From Palsa-504 sp963808315 (GTDB lineage: Bacteria > Actinomycetota > Actinomycetes > Streptosporangiales > Streptosporangiaceae), in contig CAWEFK010000001.1 in assembly GCA_963808315.1 (NCBI GenBank), forward strand, positions 1 through 64,000: DNA of 64,000 nucleotides, written 5' to 3'. Numbering within the stretch: the first letter of the stretch is position 1; each line of letters begins with the position of its first letter. Of this stretch, positions 1 to 8,983 are shown one piece after another. Under the pieces are notes generated by a model that did not search any database, was not told where the DNA came from, and saw only the letters and a program-made list of their open reading frames with translations. A program made the position numbers and the translations under genes.

Positions 1-155
1 TCGGCATCCCGTTCGCACTGGTACCGCTGTGGTTCTTCACCAGCAGCAAGCAGCTGATGGGCACGCTGGTGAACCGGCGGGTCACAATCGTGGCCGGCGC
101 GGTGGTCACCGTCGTGATCGTCGCGCTCAACGTGTACCTGCTCGTCACGGCGTGA
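1..155 (+). CDS. Nramp-family divalent metal transporter, C-terminal end (partial)
   Basis: Only the last 50 codons are in the window; the reading frame enters at base 3 and stops with TGA at 153-155. The peptide starts GIPFALVPLWFF, continues with SSKQLMGTLVNRR and ends in a hydrophobic helix. The pattern of a GIPFAL helix followed by LMG and NRR is typical of the last membrane segments of Nramp (MntH-like) proton-coupled Mn/Fe transporters. No other part of the protein can be checked, so the family call rests on this short tail. Confidence 0.7.
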   Translation, partial: GIPFALVPLWFFTSSKQLMGTLVNRRVTIVAGAVVTVVIVALNVYLLVTA

Positions 156-186
156 CCGGCGGCTCGTGAGGGCGTAGCCTGCTTCA

Positions 187-786
187 GTGAGCCCGGTTAC
201 GCGTGGTTTCCACCGCAAACGCCAGGAGGTCGACGCCAGCCGGGTGCCGCCCGGCCAGTACGTGACCCGCGACTTCCCGGTCCTGTCGGCCTGCCCGACC
301 CCGCGGACGGCGCTTTCGCACTGGACGTTCTCGATCACCGGCGGCCGCGAGCCGAAAAGCTGGACGTGGCCGGAGTTCCGCGCGCTGCCTGCCGAGAAGC
401 TGACCACCGACATCCACTGCGTGACCCGCTGGTCCAAGCTGGACACCAGCTGGCAGGGCGTGTCGCTCGACGTGCTGCTCGCGGAGATCGACTACGACGC
501 GCCGTACGTGCTCGCGTTCTGCGACGGCGGCTACACCACCAACCTGCCGGTGGCCGACCTGACCGGCGGCCGGGCCTGGGTGGCGTACGGCTACGGCGGT
601 GCCCCGCTCGGGCCCGAGCACGGCGGCCCGGCCCGGCTGCTCGTCCCGCACCTGTACTTCTGGAAGAGCGCCAAATGGGTACGCGGGCTGCGGCTCCGCG
701 ACACCGACGAGCCTGGCTTCTGGGAGAACTACGGCTACAACATGTACGGAGACCCATGGCGGGAACAGCGGTACGCGGGCGACTGA
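187..786 (+). CDS. sulfite-oxidase-like molybdopterin-dependent oxidoreductase
   Basis: A 199-residue protein made of a single oxidoreductase molybdopterin-binding domain. The motif HCVTRWS near residue 77 carries the cysteine expected to ligate molybdenum, as in MsrP/YedY and sulfite oxidase. LDTSWQGV and the C-terminal YFWKSAKWVRGL are also family-like. There is no signal peptide or Tat motif, so it should be cytoplasmic. The start is GTG at 187. Its 3' end overlaps the next gene, a flavin reductase, by 31 bp, and a DUF6510 gene follows; this trio recurs in actinomycetes and suggests that the reductase feeds electrons to or from the molybdenum centre. The substrate is not known. Confidence 0.88.
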   Translation: MSPVTRGFHRKRQEVDASRVPPGQYVTRDFPVLSACPTPRTALSHWTFSITGGREPKSWTWPEFRALPAEKLTTDIHCVTRWSKLDTSWQGVSLDVLLAEIDYDAPYVLAFCDGGYTTNLPVADLTGGRAWVAYGYGGAPLGPEHGGPARLLVPHLYFWKSAKWVRGLRLRDTDEPGFWENYGYNMYGDPWREQRYAGD

Positions 787-1496
787 CCTGGCAGGCCGCC
801 ACAGTCGCCTCGGTGGTGGCGGAGACGGCGACGGCGCGGACCTTGATCCTCGACGTGGCGGGCTGGCCGGGGCACCGGGCGGGCCAGCACGTGGACGTCA
901 GGCTCACCGCCGAGGACGGATACCAGGCCGAGCGGGCCTACTCGATCGCCTCGGCGCCAGGAGAACCGCTCGCCATCACGGTGGAACGCCTGGACGACGG
1001 GGAGGTCTCCCCGTACCTGACGCAGGAGGCGAGGCCCGGGGACGAGCTTGAGGTGCGCGGGCCGATCGGGGGGTACTTCGTCTGGGAGCCGGCCTTCGGC
1101 GGGCCGTTGCTGCTGGCGGCGGGCGGCTCCGGGATCGTGCCGCTGCGGTCCATCCTGCGTTACCGGGGTCTGGTGGGCAGTTCCGTGCCGGTCCGGCTGC
1201 TGTACTCATCGCAGCGGCTGGCGGACGTGATCTACCGGGGCGAGCTCGCCGCCGCCGCCGGTGCCGTCGAGGTGATCTACGCGCTGACCAGGTCGCAGCC
1301 GGCCGGATGGACCGGGTACGCGCGGCGGGTGGACGACGAGATGCTCGCCGAGGTGGCCTGGCCGGCGGCGGGCAAGCCACTGGCGTACGTCTGCGGCCCG
1401 ACGAGCTTCGTGGAGACGGTGGCGGCCGGGCTGGTCCGGCTGGGCTATCCGCCGGTGCGGGTCAGGACCGAGCGGTTCGGAGCGACGGGGCGATGA
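756..1496 (+). CDS. FAD/NAD(P)-binding ferredoxin-reductase-type oxidoreductase
   Basis: A 246-residue FNR-family protein. The FAD-binding motif RAYSIASAP lies at about residues 60-68, the pyridine nucleotide motif GGSGIVPL at about 123-130, and the C-terminal CGPTSFVE is the usual NAD(P)-binding end. No [2Fe-2S] domain is present. ATG at 756 is chosen because a GGAG lies four bases upstream (748-751) and the protein then begins just before the beta-barrel domain. It overlaps the molybdopterin gene before it by 31 bp and the DUF6510 gene after it by 4 bp, so the three are translationally coupled. It is probably the electron-transfer partner of the molybdenum enzyme. Confidence 0.87.
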   Translation: MAGTAVRGRLTWQAATVASVVAETATARTLILDVAGWPGHRAGQHVDVRLTAEDGYQAERAYSIASAPGEPLAITVERLDDGEVSPYLTQEARPGDELEVRGPIGGYFVWEPAFGGPLLLAAGGSGIVPLRSILRYRGLVGSSVPVRLLYSSQRLADVIYRGELAAAAGAVEVIYALTRSQPAGWTGYARRVDDEMLAEVAWPAAGKPLAYVCGPTSFVETVAAGLVRLGYPPVRVRTERFGATGR

Positions 1497-1810
1497 CGGG
1501 CACTGGGCTGACGGGGCACTGGGATGATGGAGCCACTGGGATGATGGAGCCTTGGGACGGTGCTGCTCTTGACGGGAACGCCATCGGCGGGCTGCTGATC
1601 GAGGTGTTCGGCACGGAGATGACCACGGCCACGGGGATATGCGGCACGTGCGGAGCGGTCAGCCAGGTGGCCGAGCTTGCCGTCTACCGGCGCGGCCCGG
1701 GTACCGTGGTCCGCTGCCGGGGATGCGAGAGCGTGCTGATGGTCTTCGTGCGGGTCCGGGGCATCACCGGCGTCGACCTGCAGGGGCTGGCCAGCCTGAC
1801 CCCGCCCTAA
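1493..1810 (+). CDS. DUF6510 family small zinc-ribbon-like protein
   Basis: A 105-residue protein that starts at the ATG overlapping the stop of the reductase gene (ATGA). It contains two cysteine pairs, CGTC and CRGC, about 31 residues apart, which look like a zinc ribbon. The sequence from DGNAIGGLLIEVFG to the end resembles DUF6510, a family found next to molybdopterin oxidoreductase/reductase pairs. The first 20 residues are low complexity (repeated TGH/GMMEP-like units), so a start further inside, such as the ATGATG near 1523, is possible. Function unknown. Confidence 0.75.
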   Translation: MTGTGLTGHWDDGATGMMEPWDGAALDGNAIGGLLIEVFGTEMTTATGICGTCGAVSQVAELAVYRRGPGTVVRCRGCESVLMVFVRVRGITGVDLQGLASLTPP

Positions 1811-1844
1811 CCCTGGGGCCCAACCCTGGGGCTAGACATATTCA

Positions 1845-1877
1845 GGATGGGGTCTGCTTGTCCAGCAGACCCCATCC
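1845..1877. terminator. strong hairpin terminator after the redox trio
   Basis: A perfect 13-bp stem (GGATGGGGTCTGC with its complement, extendable by one T-A pair) encloses a 5-7 base loop. It sits 35 bases after the DUF6510 stop and 115 bases before the end of the convergent lipoprotein gene, so it could stop transcription from both sides. There is no T-tract, as is usual in actinomycetes. Confidence 0.75.
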
Positions 1878-1991
1878 CGGAACCCCCACCCTTGGCGTTG
1901 CCCGCGGTCTCCCCCCCGGCAACAATCTGAAGGTATACCGGCGCGAACGCGGAACCTAGCCCCGAATCCGGGGGGCCTAAGCGCAGCCGGG

Positions 1992-2899
1992 TCAGCCGAT
2001 CTGCTGGAGGGCCTGGATCGCGATGTCCGGGCGCGGAGCGTTGCAGGTCGGGCACCACGCGCCCTGACCGGGAATATTCAGCCAGTAGCCGCTGACCAGG
2101 GACCTGGTGGCCTGGATGGCCGAGGTCAGGTGCTGCACGGTGACCGTGGCGCCCGGCGGATTGGTGGACAGCCCGGCCAGCACGGTGATGCCAGGGTGGG
2201 CCGCGAGGGCCTGAGCGGCCGCGGCCCGGACGAAGGCGGCGTAGGTGGCCGTGTCCCGCTCCAGGCTCTGGGCCTGGAACTCGATCGCGTCGGCCACCTC
2301 GGCCAGCTGACCGGCCAGCCGGAGGTCCAGGAACGCCTGCCATCGCGGTCCGCGGCCTGGCGCCATAACGGTGGTCAGGTTCAGCGCAGGGGTGACGATG
2401 AACCGCAGGCCGTGGGCGTGCACCACCTTCGCGGCCCGGGTCGCGGCCGCGACCGGGTCACGCTGCTCGGCGGCCGGCGTGAAGGACCAGGCCTCGGGAT
2501 CGTACAGGACCCCGTAGGTACCGGCGGGCAGCTGGCCGCCGGCGACGGCCCGCTCAAGTGTGGCCGCGGAGGCGAAGGTGACCACTGGTTCCGCGGCGAC
2601 CCCCGGCAGGGCCTTTTGCCCGGGCTGCAAGATCTCGTAGACGCGCGCGGACCGCAACAGGCCGCTGACGCCGCTGCCCTCGGCCGTGAGCTGGGAAAGC
2701 GCGGAGCGGGTCAGCAGCCACACCGGGCCGTCGGCTGAGGGGCCTGGGGTGCCGGCTGAGGGGCCTGGGGTGCCGGCGAGGGGCCTGGGGTGCCGGCCGG
2801 CGAGGCGCGACCGCTGGTGCTCGAGCTCGAGACCCCGGCCGTGCAGGCGGCCAGCAGCCAGGCCACCGCCGCGGTGACGGCGACCGCCGATCCGGCCAT
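1992..2899 (-). pseudogene. secreted lipoprotein gene interrupted by a 1-base frameshift in a 21-bp tandem repeat
   Basis: Reading from 2899 the protein begins with a lipoprotein signal peptide (MAGSAV..., lipobox LLAAC) and a Ser/Pro/Gly linker. It then enters a run of 21-bp repeats that encode AGTPGPS. The repeat unit nearest the start has 20 bases instead of 21 (one base lacking at about 2777), which throws the frame into a stop. The 243-codon frame ending at 1992 carries the rest (AGTPGPS twice, then PVWLLTRSALSQ and a 240-residue domain of unknown family ending ALQQIG). Restoring one base gives an intact protein of about 302 residues. It lies 23 bp after the HlyD-like adaptor gene, so the two are probably co-transcribed. 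Phase variation, gene decay or a sequencing error would all explain the break. Confidence 0.7.
2733..2794. repeat. three tandem 21-bp repeats with one 20-bp unit
   Basis: Units at 2733-2753 and 2754-2774 are identical (21 bp). The third at 2775-2794 lacks one T and is 20 bp. The repeat lies inside the lipoprotein gene, in the linker after the lipobox, and the short unit is the exact cause of its frameshift. Confidence 0.9.
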
Positions 2900-2922
2900 A
2901 CGGACCTGCCTGCCCAGGGCTC

Positions 2923-3756
2923 TCAGTGTGACAACTCGATGTTAGCGGCCATGCCGTTCAGCGGTGGAGTGGGCACGGTGCTTGTGATAGCGACGATCGC
3001 CTGGTACTGCGGCCCCGTGGAGGACTGCACCGGGTTCGGCAGCACCTCCTGGATGTGACCGCGCACGTCCTTGATCCGGGCGGCGGGCACGCTGACCGTG
3101 ACGGCCTGCCCCACCTTGATGCCCGATACCCGGGCTTCAGGGACGAAGGCGACGACCGACCAGCTGAACGAGACACGCAAGGCGATGACCGGCAGCGAGG
3201 ATCCGCTCGCCGACGTGCGGCCGGTGGACTGCGGGCCCTCGGGAAGAAGCGAGAAGGCCGGCTCCCGAGAGCCGGTCACCGGCTGGGAAGAATTGCTGTA
3301 ATCGCGGATACCCGCGGACGTGACGGCCTCACCGGGCTGACCGTTGGTGGCGACGATCATCCCCGCGGACGGGGCGAGGATCTCCGTCGCCGCGGCCCGC
3401 ATGCGGTCGGTGGCCAGCTGGGCCTGGTCCGTCGCCAGCTGCGCCTTCTCGGATGCGATCTGCGCCTGGTCCTGCGGGACGGTCAAGGGGTAAAGGGTTT
3501 CCTCGGTCTTGAGCTCGGCGATCTTGGCCTGCACGGCACTTATCGCCGCGTCGTCCGCGGTGACGATCGCGCCGACGTTCGGCGCGTACTCCACGGCGAG
3601 CACCTGCCCCTTGTGGACCAGCTGCTCCGGCTGCACCTTCACCACGCTGATGACCCCGGCGTTGGGGAAGTTGAGCGTCACGACGCCGCCACTGGTGACG
3701 GCGCCGGTCAGCATCCCGCGATCCTCGCTCATGACCCGTGGCACGTACCAGAGCAC
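2923..3756 (-). CDS. HlyD-like membrane-fusion/adaptor protein, N-terminus unclear
   Basis: From residue 18 or so the protein shows a beta-barrel/lipoyl half-motif (VVTLNFPNAGVISVVKV, VHKGQVLA), then a Gln/Ala-rich coiled coil (repeated AQLATDQ units), the second lipoyl half (GMIVATNGQPGEAV) and a C-terminal barrel (KVGQAVTVSVPAARI). This is the plan of HlyD/RND periplasmic adaptors. The first start codon in frame is the GTG at 3756, but the same frame continues upstream to about 3840 and encodes a basic stretch (RDRRKW) followed by a hydrophobic helix, clearly the membrane anchor. No ATG, GTG or TTG occurs in that frame before a stop near 4021, so the true start is either a CTG or lies behind a frameshift. 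The lipoprotein gene follows 23 bp downstream. Confidence 0.75.
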   Translation of the reverse strand: MLWYVPRVMSEDRGMLTGAVTSGGVVTLNFPNAGVISVVKVQPEQLVHKGQVLAVEYAPNVGAIVTADDAAISAVQAKIAELKTEETLYPLTVPQDQAQIASEKAQLATDQAQLATDRMRAAATEILAPSAGMIVATNGQPGEAVTSAGIRDYSNSSQPVTGSREPAFSLLPEGPQSTGRTSASGSSLPVIALRVSFSWSVVAFVPEARVSGIKVGQAVTVSVPAARIKDVRGHIQEVLPNPVQSSTGPQYQAIVAITSTVPTPPLNGMAANIELSH

Positions 3757-4021
3757 GGCGGCGACGCAGAGCCCGGCGATCAGGAAGCCGCCGATCAGCT
3801 GAATCCAGGTCCATTTCCGGCGGTCCCGGTACGCTCCGCCGACGTGAGAATGCCGGGCGCGGCCGCGGCCGCGGCCTCGGGTGCCGGGTCCAGCTCGAGC
3901 ACCGATGGCGCCGGCCGGGGGTGACCAGAAGCCGGCGCATCGCCCGGACCCGGCCGGGATACCGCCGGGTCGTCGGCTTCGCGCAGCGCTGTACCGCCCG
4001 CAGACCGGGAATTGGTGACCT

Positions 4022-4494
4022 TAAAGTCCACTGCACCCCTAGGGATTCCTCGACTGTCTCCGACCGGGCGAGTTTCTCCTCGCCCGGGTGATCCGCGCCT
4101 GACCCCACCGCGCCATCGCGGTATCCCGAGACCGATGTAACGGCCCGCGACCCCGCTCAGCATATGGCCTTTATGATGATAAGTCACCCGTAGGTTAAAA
4201 GTACCGGGAGGTACTTGTTGGGAAGTATGCCAGGTAAGTTAGCCCTTACTAGCGGATAGTCAGGATACGGTGGTTCATCCCGGGCCGGCCACAGCCGCGT
4301 CCCGCCGGAGTCGACCGCAAGCGCGGAGTTGCGCACGCGGTATTAAGCCTGCGCGAAACGAGCCCTCCACCCACGCGGAGCAACAAAATGATGAACTTTA
4401 GCTCAATTTTCCGGGTGCTCAGCCATTCGGAAAGCCCGGCCATTACAGGGTTTGCGGCTTAAATGAAGTATTTCCTATCTGGAAAGACGGCTTT
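4022..4494. other. AT-richer divergent intergenic region
   Basis: About 470 bases separate the HlyD-like gene (minus) from the glycosyltransferase (plus). The stretch 4160-4260 is clearly richer in A and T than its surroundings and is the likely promoter zone for both sides. It contains a 7+4+7 palindrome described separately. I see no further gene here. Confidence 0.5.
4199..4216. promoter_or_regulatory. possible operator palindrome in the sulfosugar intergenic region
   Basis: AAGTACC, four bases, then GGTACTT: a perfect 7-bp inverted repeat within an AT-rich stretch between divergent genes. Its location fits a regulator binding site, but no cognate regulator gene lies next to it. Confidence 0.35.
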
Positions 4495-6751
4495 ATGGAC
4501 GGGCGGCTCCTGGCGGCGACCATAGGAGCGTTCGCGGTCCTGGTGGTCATCTGCCTGTTGCCCACGGCCGCGGACGGCCCTGAGGACCAGGGCGACGGCC
4601 GGACTCATGTCGTGATGCCGCGCCACGTCAAGACACCGGCGGCCCGGCCGCGTACCTGGCTGTTCCTCGCCGTCAGCGCGGTGCTCGGGCTGGTGTTCCT
4701 CGGCTGGCAGCGGCCGTCGGCGCCCGGCGCCTACGACGACCTGGTCCGCGCCCTGGTCACCGCGATCACCAGGAATCCGGCCTCGGCTAACGGATACGTG
4801 GCCCGGCTGCGCCCGGCCACGGAGTTCCTGGCGGTGGCCTACATCATCGGGATATCCGCCGTCGCCCGGGCCAGCCTGGCCCGCCGCCTGGCCATGCTGT
4901 CCCACGTCTTGCTCTACCTGGCCCTGTCGGTGCTGCTCCAGAGCCTGCTGATCACGGCGGGGATGGCGACCGGCTGGCTGATCGCCCCGTTCGGGATCGA
5001 GGCGACGCTGGCCAACCTGCTGGTCGGCGGATTCGTCATCATCCGGATGACGTTCACGACATTCGTGCTGCCCAGAGGGACCACCGTCCGCCGTGACCGG
5101 CCCCGCTGGGTATGGGATGACGTGCTGGCCTGGTGCGCGCTGATCGCCATGGTGGGTCTCGTGGTGCTCGCCTACGCCTTCCTGGCCGAGCCGGGCAACC
5201 TCTCCTCGGTGTGGCAGGTGTTCGTCCCGCTGTACGCGCTGAGCATCCTGTTCGTGCTGCTCTATGTGCCGCTGTGGCTGCTGTGGTGGACCAGCAGGCG
5301 GCTGCCTGAGCCGGATCAGGACCGGCCGGCCGTCGACGTGATCATCCCGGCCTACAACGAGGAAGACAACCTGGCCAGGCTGCTGCGTTCCGTCGACGTC
5401 GCGACGGCCAGGTACGGCGGGCCGGTCCGGGTCGTGGTGTCTGACGACGGTTCGACCGATGGCACCGCGGAGATCGCGCGCGCGGAGATCACCGCCTTCA
5501 AGCACGCGCGCGGGCGGGTGCTGAGCGCGCCCAACGGCGGTCAGGCGGCCGCGCTGAACCGCGGAATCGCGATCACGCAGGCCGAGATAATCGTCCGCAT
5601 CGACGCGGACTGCGTCATGGGCCCGGACGCGCTGCTCTACTCCGTGCCGTGGTTCCGCGATCCGCGCATCGGCACCGTCGGCGCGATGGAGGAGCCGCGG
5701 ACCGACACCGTGACCTGGTTCCACCGGCTCCGCGTCCTGGAGTGCCTGTTCCAGTTCAGGTTCGCCCGCCTCGGCCAGAGCCTGGTCGACGGCATCGTGG
5801 TCATCCCCGGCACGTTCACCGCCTTCCGCCGGGCCCCCGCGACCCTCGCGGGTGGGTTCCCCGTCGGCATGAACGGCGAGGACGCCGACCTGACCATGCA
5901 GATCGGACGGCTGGGCTACCGGGCCGTGGTGGACCCGCGCATCCGCTCCTATGAGGACGTGCCGCGCAGCGCCGGGCGAGTTCGTCGAGCAGCGGACCCG
6001 GTGGGCCCGGGCCGGCTTCCACGTCTACGCCCGGCACGCGGTCCTGCGCGTCGGCTCGGCCGGGCCGCGGGTGTGGCTGTGGTCGATGCGCCGCGGTTTC
6101 TCCTGGTTCTCGCTGCAAGCGGGCATGGTGGCGCCGATCTTCATGGCCGAGCTGGTGCTGACCCATCCCAGCTACCGCCAGAACGTCGCCACCTTCGCCT
6201 TGCTCTACGTGGCCGGCGGCGCGGTTCCGCTCGTCATCAGCCTGCCGCTCGCGATCAAGTACCGGTACTGGCGCAGCCTGCCCTGGCTGCCGACCTGGTT
6301 CGTCTACGCCTTCCTCAGGCGGCTGGCCACGCTCGAAGCCGTAATCTCACTGCCCACCCGCCCATTTCCCGCGATGGCTGCTCGGCGTGCGGCGCAACGT
6401 GCTCCATCCGTCCGGCCGGCTGAGGCCGATCAGGCCGTACCCGCGTCAGCCTCTTTCTCCGGGCGGGAATTACCGCCGCTGCGCGTCAATTCCGGCCGCT
6501 TGGCCGGCATTAACGTGAAGCGGGCCCTTCCCCTGCTATCCCCGGTAAACCCATTTAATTGGTCGGATAAACATCTAATCCAGCCGGTGAACACTGCGGA
6601 AAGGTCACGGGCAACGCCTGAGCGATCCGGACGGCAGTTAAACCGGACCCCTGCCACCAGAACCGGACGATCTGCACGGGACATATTTCCGGTGCGTAAC
6701 GCCGCGTTTACAAGTTGTACTGCCAGTAAATTTAACTTGCCCGTAACATGA
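4495..6751 (+). pseudogene. membrane GT2 glycosyltransferase, frameshifted in its last third
   Basis: The N-terminal part (about 280 residues) holds several membrane helices. It is followed by a GT2 catalytic domain: VDVIIPAYNEED, the DDGSTDG motif, RIDADC as the DxD-type metal site, and NGEDADLTMQIGRLGYR as the acceptor/ED motif. The expected QRxRW motif (FVEQRTRWARAG) and the C-terminal helices lie in the +1 frame, which takes over at about 5975 and runs to 6751. The break is at a GGG run (5974-5976): one G too many. The last 80 residues of the second frame look non-coding, so the true end is uncertain. With sqdB and an APS/PAPS reductase just downstream, it is a candidate transferase or synthase for a sulfosugar-containing glycan. 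Confidence 0.75.
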
Positions 6752-6964
6752 TGTTTTTTTCACTTCTTCATTTGGGGTTTTAGCGGCTTATATGCTCTAA
6801 TCGGGCACTAGCGGAGGGACGATTCCTTCCGCTGACCGGCATCGCGTAGCGGCTAGGCCTCATCAGCGTCGAGCAGCGCCCGAGCGAAGTACCTTGCGGG
6901 TGCTTGGCCGCAGCTACGCATCAATCACTCTCAGCTCAGACGAAGACGTGGGATGGAGTTCTGC
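6752..6964. promoter_or_regulatory. leader and promoter region of sqdB
   Basis: About 210 bases without a gene, starting with an AT-rich T-run segment (6755-6800), the most AT-rich DNA for several kb and therefore the likely promoter. The remainder is a GC-rich 5' leader of about 150 bases. I could not match it to a known riboswitch. Confidence 0.4.
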
Positions 6965-8176
6965 ATGCGCATTCTTGTCCTTGGCGGAGATGGATTCTGC
7001 GGGTGGCCTACCTCGCTGTACCTGTCGGATCGCGGCCATGACGTCACGATCGTGGACAACCTGAGCCGCCGGAAGATCGACATCGAGCTCGAGGTCGAGT
7101 CGCTGACCCCGATCCGGCCGGTCGGGGAGCGGCTGCGGGCGTGGCACGAGGTCACCGGCCGCCAGATCGGGTACGTCAACCTGGACATCGCCACCGAGTA
7201 CGACGCCCTGGCGGACGTCCTGGCCACCACCCGCCCGGACGCCATCGTGCACTTCGCCGAGCAGCGCGCCGCGCCGTACTCGATGCGCACCCCGGCGACC
7301 AAGCGGTACACCGTCGATAACAACATCCGCGCCACCCACAACCTGCTCGCCGCCCTGGTCCAGACCGGCACCGACGCGGCCCTGGCGCACCTGGGCACCA
7401 TGGGGGTCTACGGCTACGGCTGGTCCGGCAGCGCCCCGATCCCCGAGGGCTACCTGACCGTGAAGGTGAGGACCCCGGACGGGGAGATCGAGCGGGAGAT
7501 CCTGCACCCGGCCAACCCCGGATCGGTCTACCACATGACCAAGACCCTGGACCAGCTGCTATTCGCGTTCTACGCCAAGAACGACGGGCTGCGGATCACC
7601 GACCTGCACCAGGGCATCGTGTGGGGCACCCAGACCGGGCAGACCGCCCGGGACATCCGGCTGGTCAACCGGTTCGACTACGACGGCGACTACGGCACCG
7701 TGCTGAACCGGTTCCTCATGCAGGCCGCCATCGGCCACCCGCTGACCGTGCACGGCAGCGGCGGCCAGACCCGCGCCTTCATCCACATCCGCGACACCGT
7801 CCGCTGCATCGAGCTCGCGCTGGAAAACCCCCCGCAGCCCGGCCAGCGGCCCCGGGTACTCAACCAGATCACCGAGACCTACCAGGTACGCGACCTGGCC
7901 AAGCTGGTCGCCAACGTCATGGCCGCGGACATCGCCTACCTGCCCAACCCGCGGCAGGAAGCCGACGAGAACGAGCTGATCGTCTGCAACGACCAGTTCC
8001 TCGCCCTCGGCCTGCAACCCACCATGCTCTCAGACGGCTTGCTGGAAGAAGGCACCGAGATCGCCCGCCGCTACCGCGACCGCGCCGACCCCAGCAAGAT
8101 CATCGCCCGGTCCGTCTGGCGCCAGGGCATGCAAACCGCCGAGGACCTGATCACTCACTTGCCCCAGCAGAGCTGA
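6965..8176 (+). CDS. sqdB: UDP-sulfoquinovose synthase
   Basis: Makes UDP-sulfoquinovose from UDP-glucose and sulfite with NAD; the product is the donor for sulfolipid or sulfoglycan synthesis. The 403-residue protein is an extended short-chain dehydrogenase with GGDGFCGW at residues 7-14 for NAD. A threonine at 145 (LGTMGVYG) and the Y189xxxK193 pair (YHMTK) match the catalytic residues known for plant SQD1 and archaeal Agl3. The long specific insertions VDNLSRRKIDIELE and HQGIVWGTQT are hallmarks of SqdB rather than a generic epimerase. ATG 6965 is preferred over ATG 6953 because GGAG at 6955-6958 sits six bases before it and the protein then starts MRILVLGGDG. A sulfite-producing reductase gene follows after 7 bp, supplying the co-substrate. 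Confidence 0.92.
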   Translation: MRILVLGGDGFCGWPTSLYLSDRGHDVTIVDNLSRRKIDIELEVESLTPIRPVGERLRAWHEVTGRQIGYVNLDIATEYDALADVLATTRPDAIVHFAEQRAAPYSMRTPATKRYTVDNNIRATHNLLAALVQTGTDAALAHLGTMGVYGYGWSGSAPIPEGYLTVKVRTPDGEIEREILHPANPGSVYHMTKTLDQLLFAFYAKNDGLRITDLHQGIVWGTQTGQTARDIRLVNRFDYDGDYGTVLNRFLMQAAIGHPLTVHGSGGQTRAFIHIRDTVRCIELALENPPQPGQRPRVLNQITETYQVRDLAKLVANVMAADIAYLPNPRQEADENELIVCNDQFLALGLQPTMLSDGLLEEGTEIARRYRDRADPSKIIARSVWRQGMQTAEDLITHLPQQS

Positions 8177-8183
8177 ACCGCTG

Positions 8184-8908
8184 ATGGCTAGGCCCGAAGC
8201 AGAGCACCGGACGGAGCCGGAAGCACCGCACCCGATGGAGCAGGAGGTCACGCGGGCCGCGGACGAGCTGGCGGACGCGGACCCGGGCGAGATCCTGCGC
8301 TGGGCGACGGCGAGGTTCGGGGACCGGATCTGCGTGACGTCCTCGATGACCGATGCGGTGATCGTGCACCTGGCCGCGGCCGTCCAGCCCGGCCTCGACG
8401 TGATCTTCCTGGACACTGGTTATCACTTTGCCGAGACCCTGGGCACCCTGGACGCGGTGGCCACGGTCTACCCGGTGCGGCTGCTCAGCGTCACCCCGTC
8501 GCGGACGGTGGCCGAGCAGGATGCCGAGCTTGGCCCCCGGCTGTACCAGCGCAACCCTGACCTGTGTTGCTACCTGCGCAAGGTCGAGCCGCTCGAGCGC
8601 GCGCTGCAAGGATACGAGGCGTGGATCACCGGCGTGCGGCGGGAGGAGACCGTCGAGCGCCGCCAGGCGTACCCGGTGGAGTGGGACGCCCGGCGGCAGA
8701 TGGTCAAGGTCAACCCGATCGTCTCCTGGACGCAGAAGCAGGTGGACGACTACATCACCGAGAACGGCATCCTGGTCAACCCGCTGGTCGACGACGGCTA
8801 CGCCTCCGTCGGCTGCTCACCGTGCACCCGCCGGGTCGCGCCCGGCGATGATCCCCGCAGCGGCCGCTGGGCCGGCAAGGGAAAGCCGAGTGCGGCATAC
8901 ACACGTGA
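8184..8908 (+). pseudogene. cysH: APS/PAPS reductase (CysH family) with a frameshift just before the catalytic ECGIHT end
   Basis: Reduces adenylylated sulfate to sulfite with thioredoxin. The PP-loop region SSMTDAV (about residue 53-59), FLDTGYHFAET and WITGVRREE are typical. CC at 128-129 and CSPC at 211-214 are the four cysteines of the [4Fe-4S] cluster seen in APS-type reductases. The frame reads GRWAGKGK and then shifts. The expected final residues ECGIHT followed by TGA are present at 8888-8908 but in another frame, so one base is missing at about 8883-8887. That cysteine is the catalytic one, so the gene as written cannot make an active enzyme. It is 7 bp after sqdB, which suggests a dedicated sulfite supply. 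Confidence 0.82.
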
Positions 8909-8983
8909 GCGGCTAGCACGCGGCCGGTCTCGCGGTCGGCGGCTCGGACTTGCGGCCGGCGGCCGGTCTCGCGGGCCGGCGGC

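Noticed and set aside
4459..5724. 421-codon minus-strand frame antisense to the GT2 gene
   Set aside because: Its composition (His/Gln/Arg/Asp-rich, no domains) is that of an antisense shadow of a high-GC gene; the plus strand has clear GT2 motifs.
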